Source of the DNA: Caldilineaceae bacterium
GTDB lineage: Bacteria; Chloroflexota; Anaerolineae; Caldilineales; Caldilineaceae
Direction: 5' to 3'
Assembly: GCA_022823185.1 (NCBI GenBank)
Contig: JAJDXQ010000003.1
Location: forward strand, 1-46,860
DNA length: 46,860 nt
Below are positions 1 through 7,243 of the stretch, one piece after another. Made by a program: the position numbers and the translations under genes. Within the stretch, counting starts at the first letter, position 1. Every line of letters begins with the position of its first letter. The notes under the pieces were generated by a model, which saw nothing but the letters and a program-made list of their open reading frames with translations, was not told the origin of the DNA and did not search any database.

Positions 1-460
1 ACACAACGCTCATGAACACACACCCATATCGGCCAGCCCACATCACAGCCCATCACCCGAATCACACACAGAAAGTCAGACATTCTCACGCAAACTCTCG
101 TCAAACGCTCACGAACGCTCACACAACGCTCATGAACACACTCCCATGTCGGCCAGCCCCCATCAAAGCCCGTCACCCGAATCACTCTAACTGCAGTTCA
201 CGCAAACGCTCATGCAACGCTCACATACGCTCACGAACACTCGCAAACGCTCATGCAACACTCACGAACACTCGTGAACACTCACGAACGCTCGCAAACG
301 CTCAGGCAACGCTCACAAACACTCATGAACACTCATGAACACTCACGAACGCTCGCAGACGCTCATGCAACACTCACGAACACTCGTGAACACTCACGAA
401 CGCTCGCAAACGCTCATGCAACGCTCACAAACACTCATGAACACTCGTAAACGCTCGTCC
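1..460. repeat. Degenerate 10-bp tandem repeat tract with a longer 112-120 bp higher-order period
   Basis: From about 190 to 460 the sequence is built of 10-bp units of the form RCTCRYRAAC, with an occasional 11-bp unit GCTCATGCAAC. Larger blocks are repeated too: 1-65 recurs at 121-185 with about five mismatches (period 120), and the stretch from 249 recurs from 361 (period 112). The plus strand is very poor in G. Frames stay open through the tract only because the unit lacks stop codons; they show no protein-family character. The array probably continues beyond the left edge of the window. Confidence 0.85.
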
Positions 461-569
461 ATCAACTCGTCCTTGCGCGCCCCTTCCCAACGGCTATGGG
501 GCATGATTTGACGCGCCGGCGTGCCAGCGACGCTATCGTTTTGGAGGCAAGTATGGGGGGGCTGGGAGG

Positions 570-992
570 CTATCTGGCAACCAACTCGATATGGTCTGCG
601 TAACGGCGAAAGTCAGCCGCGTTGAAGGTCAGCAGCCTGCGCTCTCCGTAGGCCAGCATGGTGGCGACGATATTGGCGTCGTGAATCTGTTTACCGCCCA
701 CGTCGATTTGGCGGCAAAGCGCCACGAGCCAGTCGGTAACCGCGGGCCCGTCCTCCAACACCTCGAAAGAAGCGGCGAATCGGTTTACGTCTTCAAGTGC
801 ATCGCCGCGGGAAATGGCCACAGGCCAGGCCTGCGGTCGGGTGACGACTGCCATGTATTCGCGCAGGATCTGGCGGCTGATGCGAAGCCACTCCGGCTTC
901 TCAGTCGCGCGCTCCAAGCTGGTCCTGGCGGCTTCATGGTCCGGGGCTTCCAGAGATCGGGCGTTTACCAGCACGTTGGTGTCTACTGATAT
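570..992 (-). CDS. PIN-domain ribonuclease toxin (VapC-like) with no standard start codon
   Basis: The frame encodes a PIN domain of about 140 residues: SVDTNVLVN at its start gives the first acidic metal ligand, HDANIVATMLAYG in the middle gives the central acidic residue, and LLTFNAADF near the end the last one. PIN toxins are Mg-dependent RNases that cleave tRNA or rRNA and are silenced by an upstream antitoxin. The frame is open to 1187, but that extension overlaps the preceding antitoxin-like gene out of frame and is not PIN-like. Where related proteins begin (Met-Ile-Ser-Val-Asp) this sequence reads ACT ATA TCA GTA GAC, so neither ATG, GTG nor TTG is available. I placed the start at ATA (990-992), 20 nt after the partner's stop and behind a GAGAG stretch. 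It may use AUA or may have lost its start. Confidence 0.7.
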   Translation of the reverse strand: MSVDTNVLVNARSLEAPDHEAARTSLERATEKPEWLRISRQILREYMAVVTRPQAWPVAISRGDALEDVNRFAASFEVLEDGPAVTDWLVALCRQIDVGGKQIHDANIVATMLAYGERRLLTFNAADFRRYADHIELVAR

Positions 993-1012
993 AGTGGAGG
1001 CTGGATTCTCTC

Positions 1013-1399
1013 TTAGTAGATATCCTCTCGTCTGAGACTGAGATCTTCCGGCCAGCCTCCAGCGGAATGCACCGGCAACACTTCGTCCAGATTGAATCTG
1101 CGGGCCGAATCCACAGCCTTGCGGCGGAGAAGCAGTGTCTCGGCATCCATGTCCACCTCGGCGGTCTCCCATCCGGCGGCGGCCCAAGCCAGCGCCTGGC
1201 TATGGCCGATACGCCCGGACTGATTGGACCACCAGGGCCGGTGAAGTCGGGCTGACGGGGGCAATCCGAAGCCGATGATCGTCTCGACCTCGCTGAAGGT
1301 GGTTCTCCACTCCTGCGTTGTAAGTCGGCAGAGGTGGGTGTATAGGCGGTGGTACTTGCCCTTCGCCGCCATTTGTCGGTAAAGCTGTTCTTTATCCAT
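1013..1399 (-). CDS. Antitoxin-like protein upstream of the PIN toxin
   Basis: A 128-residue protein beginning MDKEQLYRQ. Its core (YHRLYTHLC, then FSEVETIIGFGLPPSARLHRPWW, then SQALAWAAAGWE) resembles a small uncharacterised domain often found on its own or beside PIN toxins, in which an Arg-xx-Trp-Trp element precedes a Ser-Gln-Ala helix. It ends only 20 nt before the PIN frame and shares its strand, so the two are probably one operon with this protein as antitoxin; that role is inferred from position. An upstream TTG at 1429 would extend it by ten residues but lacks a good ribosome binding site. An 8-bp inverted repeat lies just upstream (1424-1455). Confidence 0.6.
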   Translation of the reverse strand: MDKEQLYRQMAAKGKYHRLYTHLCRLTTQEWRTTFSEVETIIGFGLPPSARLHRPWWSNQSGRIGHSQALAWAAAGWETAEVDMDAETLLLRRKAVDSARRFNLDEVLPVHSAGGWPEDLSLRREDIY

Positions 1400-1423
1400 C
1401 GAGATGCCCAATGTCCGTGTCGG

Positions 1424-1455
1424 CGCCAAAGGTAAGAGTAGGTCAGTCTTTGGCG
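1424..1455. promoter_or_regulatory. Inverted repeat upstream of the antitoxin-like gene (possible operator)
   Basis: CGCCAAAG at 1424-1431 is matched by CTTTGGCG at 1448-1455, a perfect 8-bp inverted repeat with 16 bp between arms. It lies about 25 bp upstream of the minus-strand start at 1399, where an autoregulating antitoxin would bind. No convincing promoter hexamers were seen around it. Confidence 0.4.
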
Positions 1456-1572
1456 TTAAAGTTAGGTCGTTCTAACCCTTCGTCTTCTAGTGTACATCAT
1501 TTGATCTGGCCCGCGTTGTACAGCCTCTGCCACATTTTCCTGTTCGCATACTGATCCTGCGTTGTGTAGACA

Positions 1573-1589
1573 GTCGTTTGGGAAACGAC
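1573..1589. promoter_or_regulatory. Perfect inverted repeat upstream of the NTase/XRE promoter
   Basis: GTCGTTT (1573-1579), GGG, AAACGAC (1583-1589) is a perfect 7-bp palindrome 28 bp upstream of the -35 box at 1617. It could be a second regulator site for the downstream module, or a short hairpin ending transcription from upstream; no T-tract follows. Confidence 0.4.
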
Positions 1590-1616
1590 CCAGCCTATCC
1601 TTCTATCCAGCCGAAC

Positions 1617-1650
1617 TTGACGGGAAACCAACACAATGATATAGTTGTGT
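1617..1650 (+). promoter_or_regulatory. Sigma-70 promoter with overlapping operator; transcript probably leaderless
   Basis: TTGACG (1617-1622) and TATAGT (1640-1645) are separated by exactly 17 bp and each match the consensus at five of six positions. A perfect inverted repeat, ACACAA (1631-1636) and TTGTGT (1645-1650), brackets the -10 box and would block RNA polymerase when bound, as expected for autoregulation by the XRE protein of the operon. Transcription should begin about seven bases after the -10 box, at or beside the A of the ATG at 1652. Confidence 0.7.
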
Positions 1651-1651
1651 C

Positions 1652-2101
1652 ATGATCCCGGAATTTGGTCCCGGCGGCAATCTTCCCCCAGGCGTTCACT
1701 GGGCCACATGGGATGAACTCTGTGAACGATGTGGGACAACTCCGCGGCGTCGGCACTTGCTTGTTGGACTTCAGCTCGCCCTTGAGAGCCTGCGGAAAGC
1801 TGGTTGTCATACAGCTTACGTGGACGGTAGTTTCGTGTCATCCAAGGTAGAACCTGGTGATTTCGACGCGTGTTGGGAGGAGTCGGGCGTTGATTTGGAA
1901 GCGGTTGATTCAACACTGCTGACATTTGCTGACGGACGCGCTGCCCAGAAAGCCAAGTACGGTGGTGAGCTGTTCCCAGCGTCGGCGATCGCCGGCTTTG
2001 AAGAAGGTGTCTTCCTGGACTTCTTTCAGACTGATAAGGATTCAGGTGCTCGAAAAGGCATCGTAGCCTTAGATTTGGGAGGTCAGAATGATAAAGAATG
2101 A
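1652..2101 (+). CDS. Nucleotidyltransferase-like protein (DUF6932 type), probable toxin of an NTase/XRE module
   Basis: This 149-residue protein starts MIPEFGPGGNLPPGVHWATWDEL, the characteristic opening of a small family of nucleotidyltransferase-fold proteins. The GSFVSSK segment followed by PGDFDACWE (residues about 58-75) corresponds to the GS and DxD elements of that fold, which bind nucleotide and metal. The reaction is unknown; related NTase toxins transfer nucleotides to tRNA or proteins. Its stop lies inside the next gene (14-bp overlap), so translation is probably coupled. The ATG coincides with the expected transcription start, implying a leaderless message. The toxin role is inferred from its partner. 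Confidence 0.7.
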   Translation: MIPEFGPGGNLPPGVHWATWDELCERCGTTPRRRHLLVGLQLALESLRKAGCHTAYVDGSFVSSKVEPGDFDACWEESGVDLEAVDSTLLTFADGRAAQKAKYGGELFPASAIAGFEEGVFLDFFQTDKDSGARKGIVALDLGGQNDKE

Positions 2102-2510
2102 GAGACAGTATCGAACTGCCAAGGCTCAGGCAGAACGGTTTTCTGAGGCGCTATGCACTCTTAATGCCAGTGGCGCCGATGGGTCAGAGGCTCCTTCACG
2201 TTCGCTTGCAGTGCAAAGAGAGGCTCTACAGAGCCAACTATCTGACCTAGAGGCGGACATAAGAGAGTATGAATCGCTCAAGGCGGGAGATTTTGCTTTT
2301 GAACAGTTGGAGGGCGTTTCGGACCTCCCCAGGCTCTTGATCAGAGCGCGCATCGCGAGCGGTCTCAGTCAACGTGGGTTGGCTGCCCGCCTCGGATTGA
2401 AAGAGCAACAGATCCAACGCTATGAAGCAAACAACTATGCATCTGCGAGCTTCACCAGAATCAGAGACATTGTGTCGGCCTTGGGCGTAGAGGCGGGCCA
2501 CAGGAATTAA
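2088..2510 (+). CDS. XRE-family HTH protein, probable antitoxin/repressor of the NTase module
   Basis: A 140-residue protein with a predicted helical N-terminal half (residues 1-75, including SQLSDLEADIREYESLKAGD) and a C-terminal helix-turn-helix of the Cro/C1 type at about residues 83-135: LLIRARIASGLSQRGLAARL, then LKEQQIQRYEANNY. The organisation, with the DNA-binding domain last, is common in antitoxins that neutralise with one half and repress with the other. It overlaps the upstream NTase gene. The palindrome at 1631-1650 over the promoter is its most likely binding site. Confidence 0.75.
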   Translation: MIKNERQYRTAKAQAERFSEALCTLNASGADGSEAPSRSLAVQREALQSQLSDLEADIREYESLKAGDFAFEQLEGVSDLPRLLIRARIASGLSQRGLAARLGLKEQQIQRYEANNYASASFTRIRDIVSALGVEAGHRN

Positions 2511-2703
2511 TCGCCGAATAGGTCGAGCCAGACGTGTGAAGCGAGTGAGGAGGAACTGGCAGAGGGGCAGGTCATTGGGAGATTATGCTTCGACCTGGGG
2601 TGCAATCCAATATTGGGAATTATATACATAGTGCTACAAACAACGAGAAAAAAATCGGCCTACGGAATGAGATGCGAAACCCTGTACTCGACCCTGGTGT
2701 TCG

Positions 2704-2732
2704 TTGACCCGCGGGGGGACGTGGGCTATACT
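2704..2732 (+). promoter_or_regulatory. Sigma-70 promoter of the first phytanoyl-CoA dioxygenase gene
   Basis: TTGACC (2704-2709) and TATACT (2727-2732) are 17 bp apart and each match consensus at five of six positions. The start site would be near 2739, giving a leader of about 43 nt that contains the ribosome binding site CAGGAG before the ATG at 2782. Confidence 0.65.
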
Positions 2733-2781
2733 TCAGGCGGCCTCTTAACGGTTTTCCCGCGCGAAATTCAGGAGTAACGCA

Positions 2782-3819
2782 ATGGCATCTCTACAGACGG
2801 CAGCGGTCGCTGAGCAGGGCGGGCCGGCTGGAGTTACGCCGGCGTCCTATGCACCGGAAACGGGGAACGGGATGACGGCGGCGGCTGAATCCGGCGAAAG
2901 CATCAGAGAGTTCTATGCTGAGAACGGTTACTATATTCTGCCGGAGGCGCTGACGCCGGTGGAGGTGGAGGAGTTGCGGGCGGAGACGACGGCTATCTGT
3001 AAGGGTGAGCGCGGCGACGTGGACGGTTTTGAGCCGGGCATGCCGGGCGAGAGCGAGGAGGATGCGCTGCGGCGGTATCTGTGCATCCACTTTCCGCACA
3101 AGATCTCCGAGATCATGTTGGACTATCTCGGCCACCCGCACATCGCCAGGGTCCTGACGCAGGTGATCGGGCCGAACGTGAAATGCATGCAGTCGATGCT
3201 GTTCATCAAGGCGGCGGGCAAGCCGGGCCAGGCATGGCACCAGGACGAGTTTTCGATTCCCACACGGGACCGCACGCTGACGGGCGCGTGGATCGCGCTG
3301 GATGATGCCACGGTCGAGAACGGCTGCCTCTGGGTCATCCCGGGCTCGCACAAGCGCGGCATCATCTGGCCGCAGCATTACCACGAGGACCCGCGGTTCG
3401 ACTGCGCGGGCGAGGCGTACGGCTTTCCCTATCGTGATGAAGACTCGATTCCGGTGGAGGTGAAGGCCGGCGCGATCGTCTTTTTCAACGGCTATCTGCT
3501 GCACCGCTCCTTTCCGAACCGGGCGCAGAGCGGATACCGCCGCGTGCTCGTGAACCATTACATGAGCGCGGAGTCTCTGCTGCCGTGGCGGAGCCCGAAG
3601 GAAGGGGAGCACATGGCGGTTGCCGACTACCGGGATGTCCTGATGATCGCGGGCGAGGACCCCTACCCCTGGAAGGAGTACGAGGAGCTGGCGGCGCCGC
3701 AGGTGCGGCCCACGCTTGAGGGCGGCTGTGAGACGTGGCGGCGGGGACGCAAACGCGAGATACTGCCTTTCTTCAAGGATGGATTCCGGCCCGGAGACGC
3801 GCCGGGAGATGACGACTGA
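2782..3819 (+). CDS. Phytanoyl-CoA dioxygenase family protein, copy 1
   Basis: A 345-residue Fe(II)/2-oxoglutarate-dependent oxygenase of the PhyH family, which hydroxylates small organic substrates. The iron ligands are visible as H153-Q-D155 (AWHQDE) and the distal H241 (GYLLHRSFPN), and R253/R254 in SGYRRV can bind 2-oxoglutarate. The first 40 residues are Ala/Gly-rich and poorly conserved against copy 2. The start is supported by AGGAGT eight bases before the ATG and by a good promoter at 2704-2732. About nine in ten residues match the gene at 4110 by eye. Downstream of its stop the first 18 bases of the amidase gene are present, a scar of the duplication. Substrate unknown. Confidence 0.92.
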   Translation: MASLQTAAVAEQGGPAGVTPASYAPETGNGMTAAAESGESIREFYAENGYYILPEALTPVEVEELRAETTAICKGERGDVDGFEPGMPGESEEDALRRYLCIHFPHKISEIMLDYLGHPHIARVLTQVIGPNVKCMQSMLFIKAAGKPGQAWHQDEFSIPTRDRTLTGAWIALDDATVENGCLWVIPGSHKRGIIWPQHYHEDPRFDCAGEAYGFPYRDEDSIPVEVKAGAIVFFNGYLLHRSFPNRAQSGYRRVLVNHYMSAESLLPWRSPKEGEHMAVADYRDVLMIAGEDPYPWKEYEELAAPQVRPTLEGGCETWRRGRKREILPFFKDGFRPGDAPGDDD

Positions 3820-4109
3820 TCTCTGCGTTCGGAAGGTGACGTTTCAATTCGGATCAGGTTCCGTCAATATTTTGGGAAGGTCCTTCATTTCTCGACAAGA
3901 CCGATCGATCCGCGAAGAGACGCGAAGGGTCGCGAGGAACACCAGAGTTGTGGCGGATTTATATGCATGACTGGGCGGCCCGACGCGGATCGGCCAATCT
4001 TCGCTCTCGCAGATCGCCGCTCTGACACGCGTCTTCGACTCCATAAATGTTGGGCGGTTGCACGCGGCATATTCACGGTTATTCAAGTCTGTCAATAAGG
4101 AGTAGCACG
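3809..4109 (+). other. Duplication scar and spacer between the two PhyH genes
   Basis: From 3809 the bases ATGACGACTGATCTCTGC repeat exactly the start of the amidase gene at 5131-5148, including the overlap with the PhyH stop codon. After about 25 bases the similarity ends and the frame continues for only some 50 unrelated codons. The rest of the spacer to 4109 holds no gene; AAGGAG just before the ATG at 4110 is the ribosome binding site of copy 2. No strong promoter was found here. Confidence 0.7.
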
Positions 4110-5141
4110 ATGGTATCTGTTCCGACGGCCCAAGCCTCGCAACGAATCGGCTCACCTGAGCAAGCACCGACAGCAGGCGGGCAGCCAACAGGAAACGGTG
4201 TGGGTGCGGCATCTTCTGAAAGCATCAGGCAGTTCTATGCTGAGAACGGGTATTACATTCTGCCGGATGCGCTGACGCCGGTGGAGGTAGAGGAGCTGCG
4301 GGCGGAGACGACGGCTATCTGTAAAGGTGCGCGCGGCGATGTGGACGGTTTCGAGCCGGGCATGCCGGGGGAGAGCGAGGAGGATGCGCTGCGGCGGTAT
4401 CTTTGCATCCATTTTCCGCACAAGATCTCCGAGATCATGTTGGACTATCTCGGCCACCCGCATATCGCCAATGTGCTGACGCAGGTGATCGGGCCGAATG
4501 TGAAGTGTATGCAGTCGATGCTGTTCATCAAGGCGACGGGCAAGCCGGGCCAGGCGTGGCACCAGGACGAATATTTCATCCCCACGCGGGACCGGACGCT
4601 GACCGGCGCGTGGATCGCTTTAGACGATGCGACTGTGGAGAACGGCTGTCTCTGGGTCATTCCCGGCTCGCACAAGCGCGGCATCATCTGGCCGCAGCAC
4701 GACCATGACGATCCGCGCTTTGACTGCGCGGGCGAAGCGTACGGCTTCCCATACACGGACGAGGACTCGATTCCGGTGGAGGTGACGGCGGGGTCGCTGG
4801 TCTTCTTCAACGGCTATCTGCTTCACCGCTCGTTTCCGAACCGGGCGCAGAGCGGGTACCGCCGCGTGCTGGTGAACCACTACATGAGCGCGGAGTCGCT
4901 GCTGCCGTGGCGGAGCCCGAAGGAGGGCCAGCACATGGCGGTTGCGGACTACCGCGACATTGTGATGATCGCGGGCGAGGACCCCTACCCCTGGCAGGGG
5001 TTTGAGGAGCTGGCGGCGCCGAAGGTGCGGCCGACCGGCGAGGGGGGCTGCGAGCAGTGGCGACGAGGCGACAAGCGCGAGAAACTACCCTTTTTCAAAG
5101 ATGGATTCCGCCCCGGAGATGCGCCCGAAGATGACGACTGA
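4110..5141 (+). CDS. Phytanoyl-CoA dioxygenase family protein, copy 2
   Basis: A 343-residue paralogue of the 2782 gene with the same Fe(II) ligands (AWHQDE and LLHRSFPN) and 2-oxoglutarate Arg pair. Differences cluster in the N-terminal 35 residues and at scattered surface positions; around the active site FSIP becomes YFIP and QHYHED becomes QHDHDD, which could alter substrate choice. The frame opens at 4047, but AAGGAG immediately upstream fixes the ATG at 4110. Its last codons overlap the start of the amidase (ATG at 5131 inside GATGACGACTGA), so the two are translationally coupled and probably act on the same compound or pathway, which cannot be named from sequence. Confidence 0.92.
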   Translation: MVSVPTAQASQRIGSPEQAPTAGGQPTGNGVGAASSESIRQFYAENGYYILPDALTPVEVEELRAETTAICKGARGDVDGFEPGMPGESEEDALRRYLCIHFPHKISEIMLDYLGHPHIANVLTQVIGPNVKCMQSMLFIKATGKPGQAWHQDEYFIPTRDRTLTGAWIALDDATVENGCLWVIPGSHKRGIIWPQHDHDDPRFDCAGEAYGFPYTDEDSIPVEVTAGSLVFFNGYLLHRSFPNRAQSGYRRVLVNHYMSAESLLPWRSPKEGQHMAVADYRDIVMIAGEDPYPWQGFEELAAPKVRPTGEGGCEQWRRGDKREKLPFFKDGFRPGDAPEDDD

Positions 5142-6612
5142 TCTCTGCTTTCGCAACGCAAGGGAACTGGCCGCGGGCATCCGCGGCGGGGAATACAGCA
5201 GTGTCGAGGTTACCGAGGCGCACATTGCGCAGATCGAGCGGGTGAACCCGTCGGTCAATGCGGTGGTGACCTTTTTGCCGGAGCAGGCGCTGGAACGCGC
5301 CAGGGCCGCGGACGAGGCGCTGGCGCGGGGCGAAGAGGTTGGGCCGCTGCACGGGCTGCCGATGCTGCACAAGGACACGACGGACACGGCGGGGATCCGC
5401 ACGACGTATGGCTCGCCGATTCACCGGGACAATGTGCCGGCGCAGAGCCAGCTGATCATCGAGCGGCTGCATGCGGCCGGCGCGATCCCGATGGGGAAGA
5501 CGAACGTGCCGGAGTTCGGGGCCGGTTCGCAGTCGTTCAACCCGGTGTTTGGGGCGACGGGCAATCCGTATGACCCAAGCAAGACGTGCGGGGGATCGAG
5601 CGGCGGGCAGGCGGTGGCGCTGGCGTGCGGGATGACGCCGGTTGCGGACGGCAGCGACATGGGTGGTTCGCTGCGCAACCCGGGCAACTACTGTAATGTC
5701 GTGGGCTTCCGAGTTTCACCGGGCCGGGTTCCGGTATGGCCGAGTTTGGCAGGCTGGTCGGGGCTGTCTGTGCAGGGGCCGATGGGGCGTACTGTGGCGG
5801 ACGTTGCTTTTCTGCTGAGCGTCATTGCGGGGCCGGACGCACGTTCGCCGATCGCGCAGTCGGAGCCGGGCAGCGTTTTTGCACGTCCTCTAGCGCGCGA
5901 TTTCAGCGGTGTGCGGATTGCGTACAGCGCGGATTTGGGCGGCGAGTTCCCGGTTGACCCGCGGGTGAGGAACGCCATCGAGGCACAGCTGCCGGCGTTC
6001 GGTGAAATTGGGTGCGAGGTGACCGATTTCAGCGGCGCGGGCGCGGGGCGTCCGCGGGATGACGGTCCTGGCTTGCCGGACTTCGGCGACGCGGACGAGA
6101 TTTTCAAGATCATGCGGGCGTGGAGTTTCCATCTTTCGCACGGGCCGCTGCTGGCGGAGCACCGGCATCAGATGAAGGACACGATTGTCTGGAACATCGA
6201 GGAGGGGGAGAAGCTGAGCGGGGCGGATCTGGGACGGGCGGAGGCGATGCGTACGGAGCTGTATCAGGCGATGCGCGTTTTTATGGAGACGTATGAGTTC
6301 CTGCTGCTGCCGGTGAACCAGGTCCCGCCTTTTTCGGTGGACGTGCCCTATCCGATGGCGATTGACAGCGGCGACGGCATCGTCGAGATGGAGACCTATA
6401 TAGACTGGATGAAGTCGTGCTACTTCATCACTGTGACGGGCCATCCGGCGATTTCGGTGCCGTGCGGGTTCACGCCGGAGGGGCTGCCGGTGGGCGTGCA
6501 GATCGTGGGCCGCCACCGGGATGATTTCGGCGTGTTGCAACTGGCGCATGCGTTTGAGCAGGTGACGCGGGTGGGGGAACGGCGTCCAGGTGTTGTTGCG
6601 GGCAGTGGATAG
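5131..6612 (+). CDS. Amidase-signature family hydrolase
   Basis: A 493-residue amidase-signature enzyme hydrolysing C-N amide bonds. The Ser-cisSer-Lys triad is readable: K81 in PMLHKDTTDT, S156 in CGGSSGGQ and S180 in DMGGSLRNPG, counting from the ATG at 5131. That start overlaps the PhyH stop and is copied in the scar at 3809, supporting it over in-frame ATGs at 5101 and 5119. The C-terminal region (TGHPAISVPCGFTPEGLPVG) is typical of the family. Unlike GatA it has no gatB/gatC neighbours, so a catabolic amide is more likely than tRNA amidation. Its stop TAG lies within a short dispersed repeat, GCAGTGGATAGTGG. Confidence 0.93.
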   Translation: MTTDLCFRNARELAAGIRGGEYSSVEVTEAHIAQIERVNPSVNAVVTFLPEQALERARAADEALARGEEVGPLHGLPMLHKDTTDTAGIRTTYGSPIHRDNVPAQSQLIIERLHAAGAIPMGKTNVPEFGAGSQSFNPVFGATGNPYDPSKTCGGSSGGQAVALACGMTPVADGSDMGGSLRNPGNYCNVVGFRVSPGRVPVWPSLAGWSGLSVQGPMGRTVADVAFLLSVIAGPDARSPIAQSEPGSVFARPLARDFSGVRIAYSADLGGEFPVDPRVRNAIEAQLPAFGEIGCEVTDFSGAGAGRPRDDGPGLPDFGDADEIFKIMRAWSFHLSHGPLLAEHRHQMKDTIVWNIEEGEKLSGADLGRAEAMRTELYQAMRVFMETYEFLLLPVNQVPPFSVDVPYPMAIDSGDGIVEMETYIDWMKSCYFITVTGHPAISVPCGFTPEGLPVGVQIVGRHRDDFGVLQLAHAFEQVTRVGERRPGVVAGSG

Positions 6613-6621
6613 TGGACAGCC

Positions 6622-6948
6622 GTGGGCAAGGAGGAGGAAAGCAACAGAGGTAAACCTGATCACCCAAGAGTCTGGATCGTCGCCGAGGCTCAATCGAAGC
6701 TATCGGATATCTTGCGGCTCGCCGCGGAGGAGGGGCCGCAACACATTGACGCGGACAGGTCATTTGTCGTCGTCCCCGCTGAAACGTGGTACGCCCGCGA
6801 GCAGCCCCAGAGGCAGTCCCAACCAGAGGGCCGTAAACATATGGGCCAGTGGCTATTTGAAAACATGCCACGCGGGATTGACCTTGAACTCCCCAGTCGA
6901 CAAGACCCTGAACGTCCGATTCCATTCTTGAACCAAGAGGACGAATGA
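6622..6948 (+). CDS. Phd/YefM-type antitoxin
   Basis: A 108-residue protein whose N-terminal half matches the Phd/YefM fold: VWIVAEAQSKLSDILRLAAE, then GPQHIDADRSFVVVPAETWY. This domain dimerises and binds operator DNA; the variable C-terminal tail (GIDLELPSRQDPERPIPF) wraps a PIN toxin, the pattern usual in PIN-linked members of the family. It starts at GTG 6622 and overlaps the next frame by ATGA (6945-6948), the normal toxin arrangement. Because that toxin is broken, this antitoxin may be an orphan or may neutralise a relative encoded elsewhere. Confidence 0.75.
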   Translation: MGKEEESNRGKPDHPRVWIVAEAQSKLSDILRLAAEEGPQHIDADRSFVVVPAETWYAREQPQRQSQPEGRKHMGQWLFENMPRGIDLELPSRQDPERPIPFLNQEDE

Positions 6949-7160
6949 GCGGCTATCTCCTCGATACAAACGTTGTCTCGGAGATCGTCAAAGCCGCAGA
7001 GATTTTGCCGCTCCGGACATCGATGTTTTCAACCCGTGGGAATCCCCTTGACCACCCAAACCCGAGTCGAAGTCGTGCAGATCGCCCCAGGCTGGCCGAA
7101 TACGACTGGTTGGCCTTTCACACGCGACTCAGTCATGGTTCCCAAGACCCCAATAGCTGA
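6945..7160 (+). pseudogene. Truncated PIN toxin remnant
   Basis: The reading frame begins with a perfect PIN opening, MSGYLLDTNVVSEIVKA, immediately coupled to the Phd antitoxin. After about 18 codons all resemblance to PIN stops: the middle acidic motif and the C-terminal LLTRN-type strand are absent, and the frame ends after 71 codons instead of about 135. Nothing PIN-like was found in the other two forward frames as far as 7240. I read it as an internal or terminal deletion, so the product should be inactive. Confidence 0.65.
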
Positions 7161-7243
7161 ACGGTCCGGCCTGCGCCAGGCCGACTCGCATAAGCCCTTG
7201 AAATTTTGCCGTGGTAATCAGTTGCTGGTGAGGTAGGCGGCGT

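Noticed and set aside
12..450. Open reading frames of 65-108 codons across the repeat tract
   Set aside because: They are open only because the 10-bp unit lacks stops. Composition is dictated by the repeat and no ribosome binding site is present.
1..460. Possible CRISPR array
   Set aside because: Units are contiguous 10-11 bp repeats without unique spacers of constant length, and no cas genes are present.
5131..6612. GatA subunit of the tRNA amidotransferase
   Set aside because: The amidase-signature triad fits, but no gatB or gatC is near and the neighbour is a PhyH oxygenase, so a catabolic amidase is more likely.
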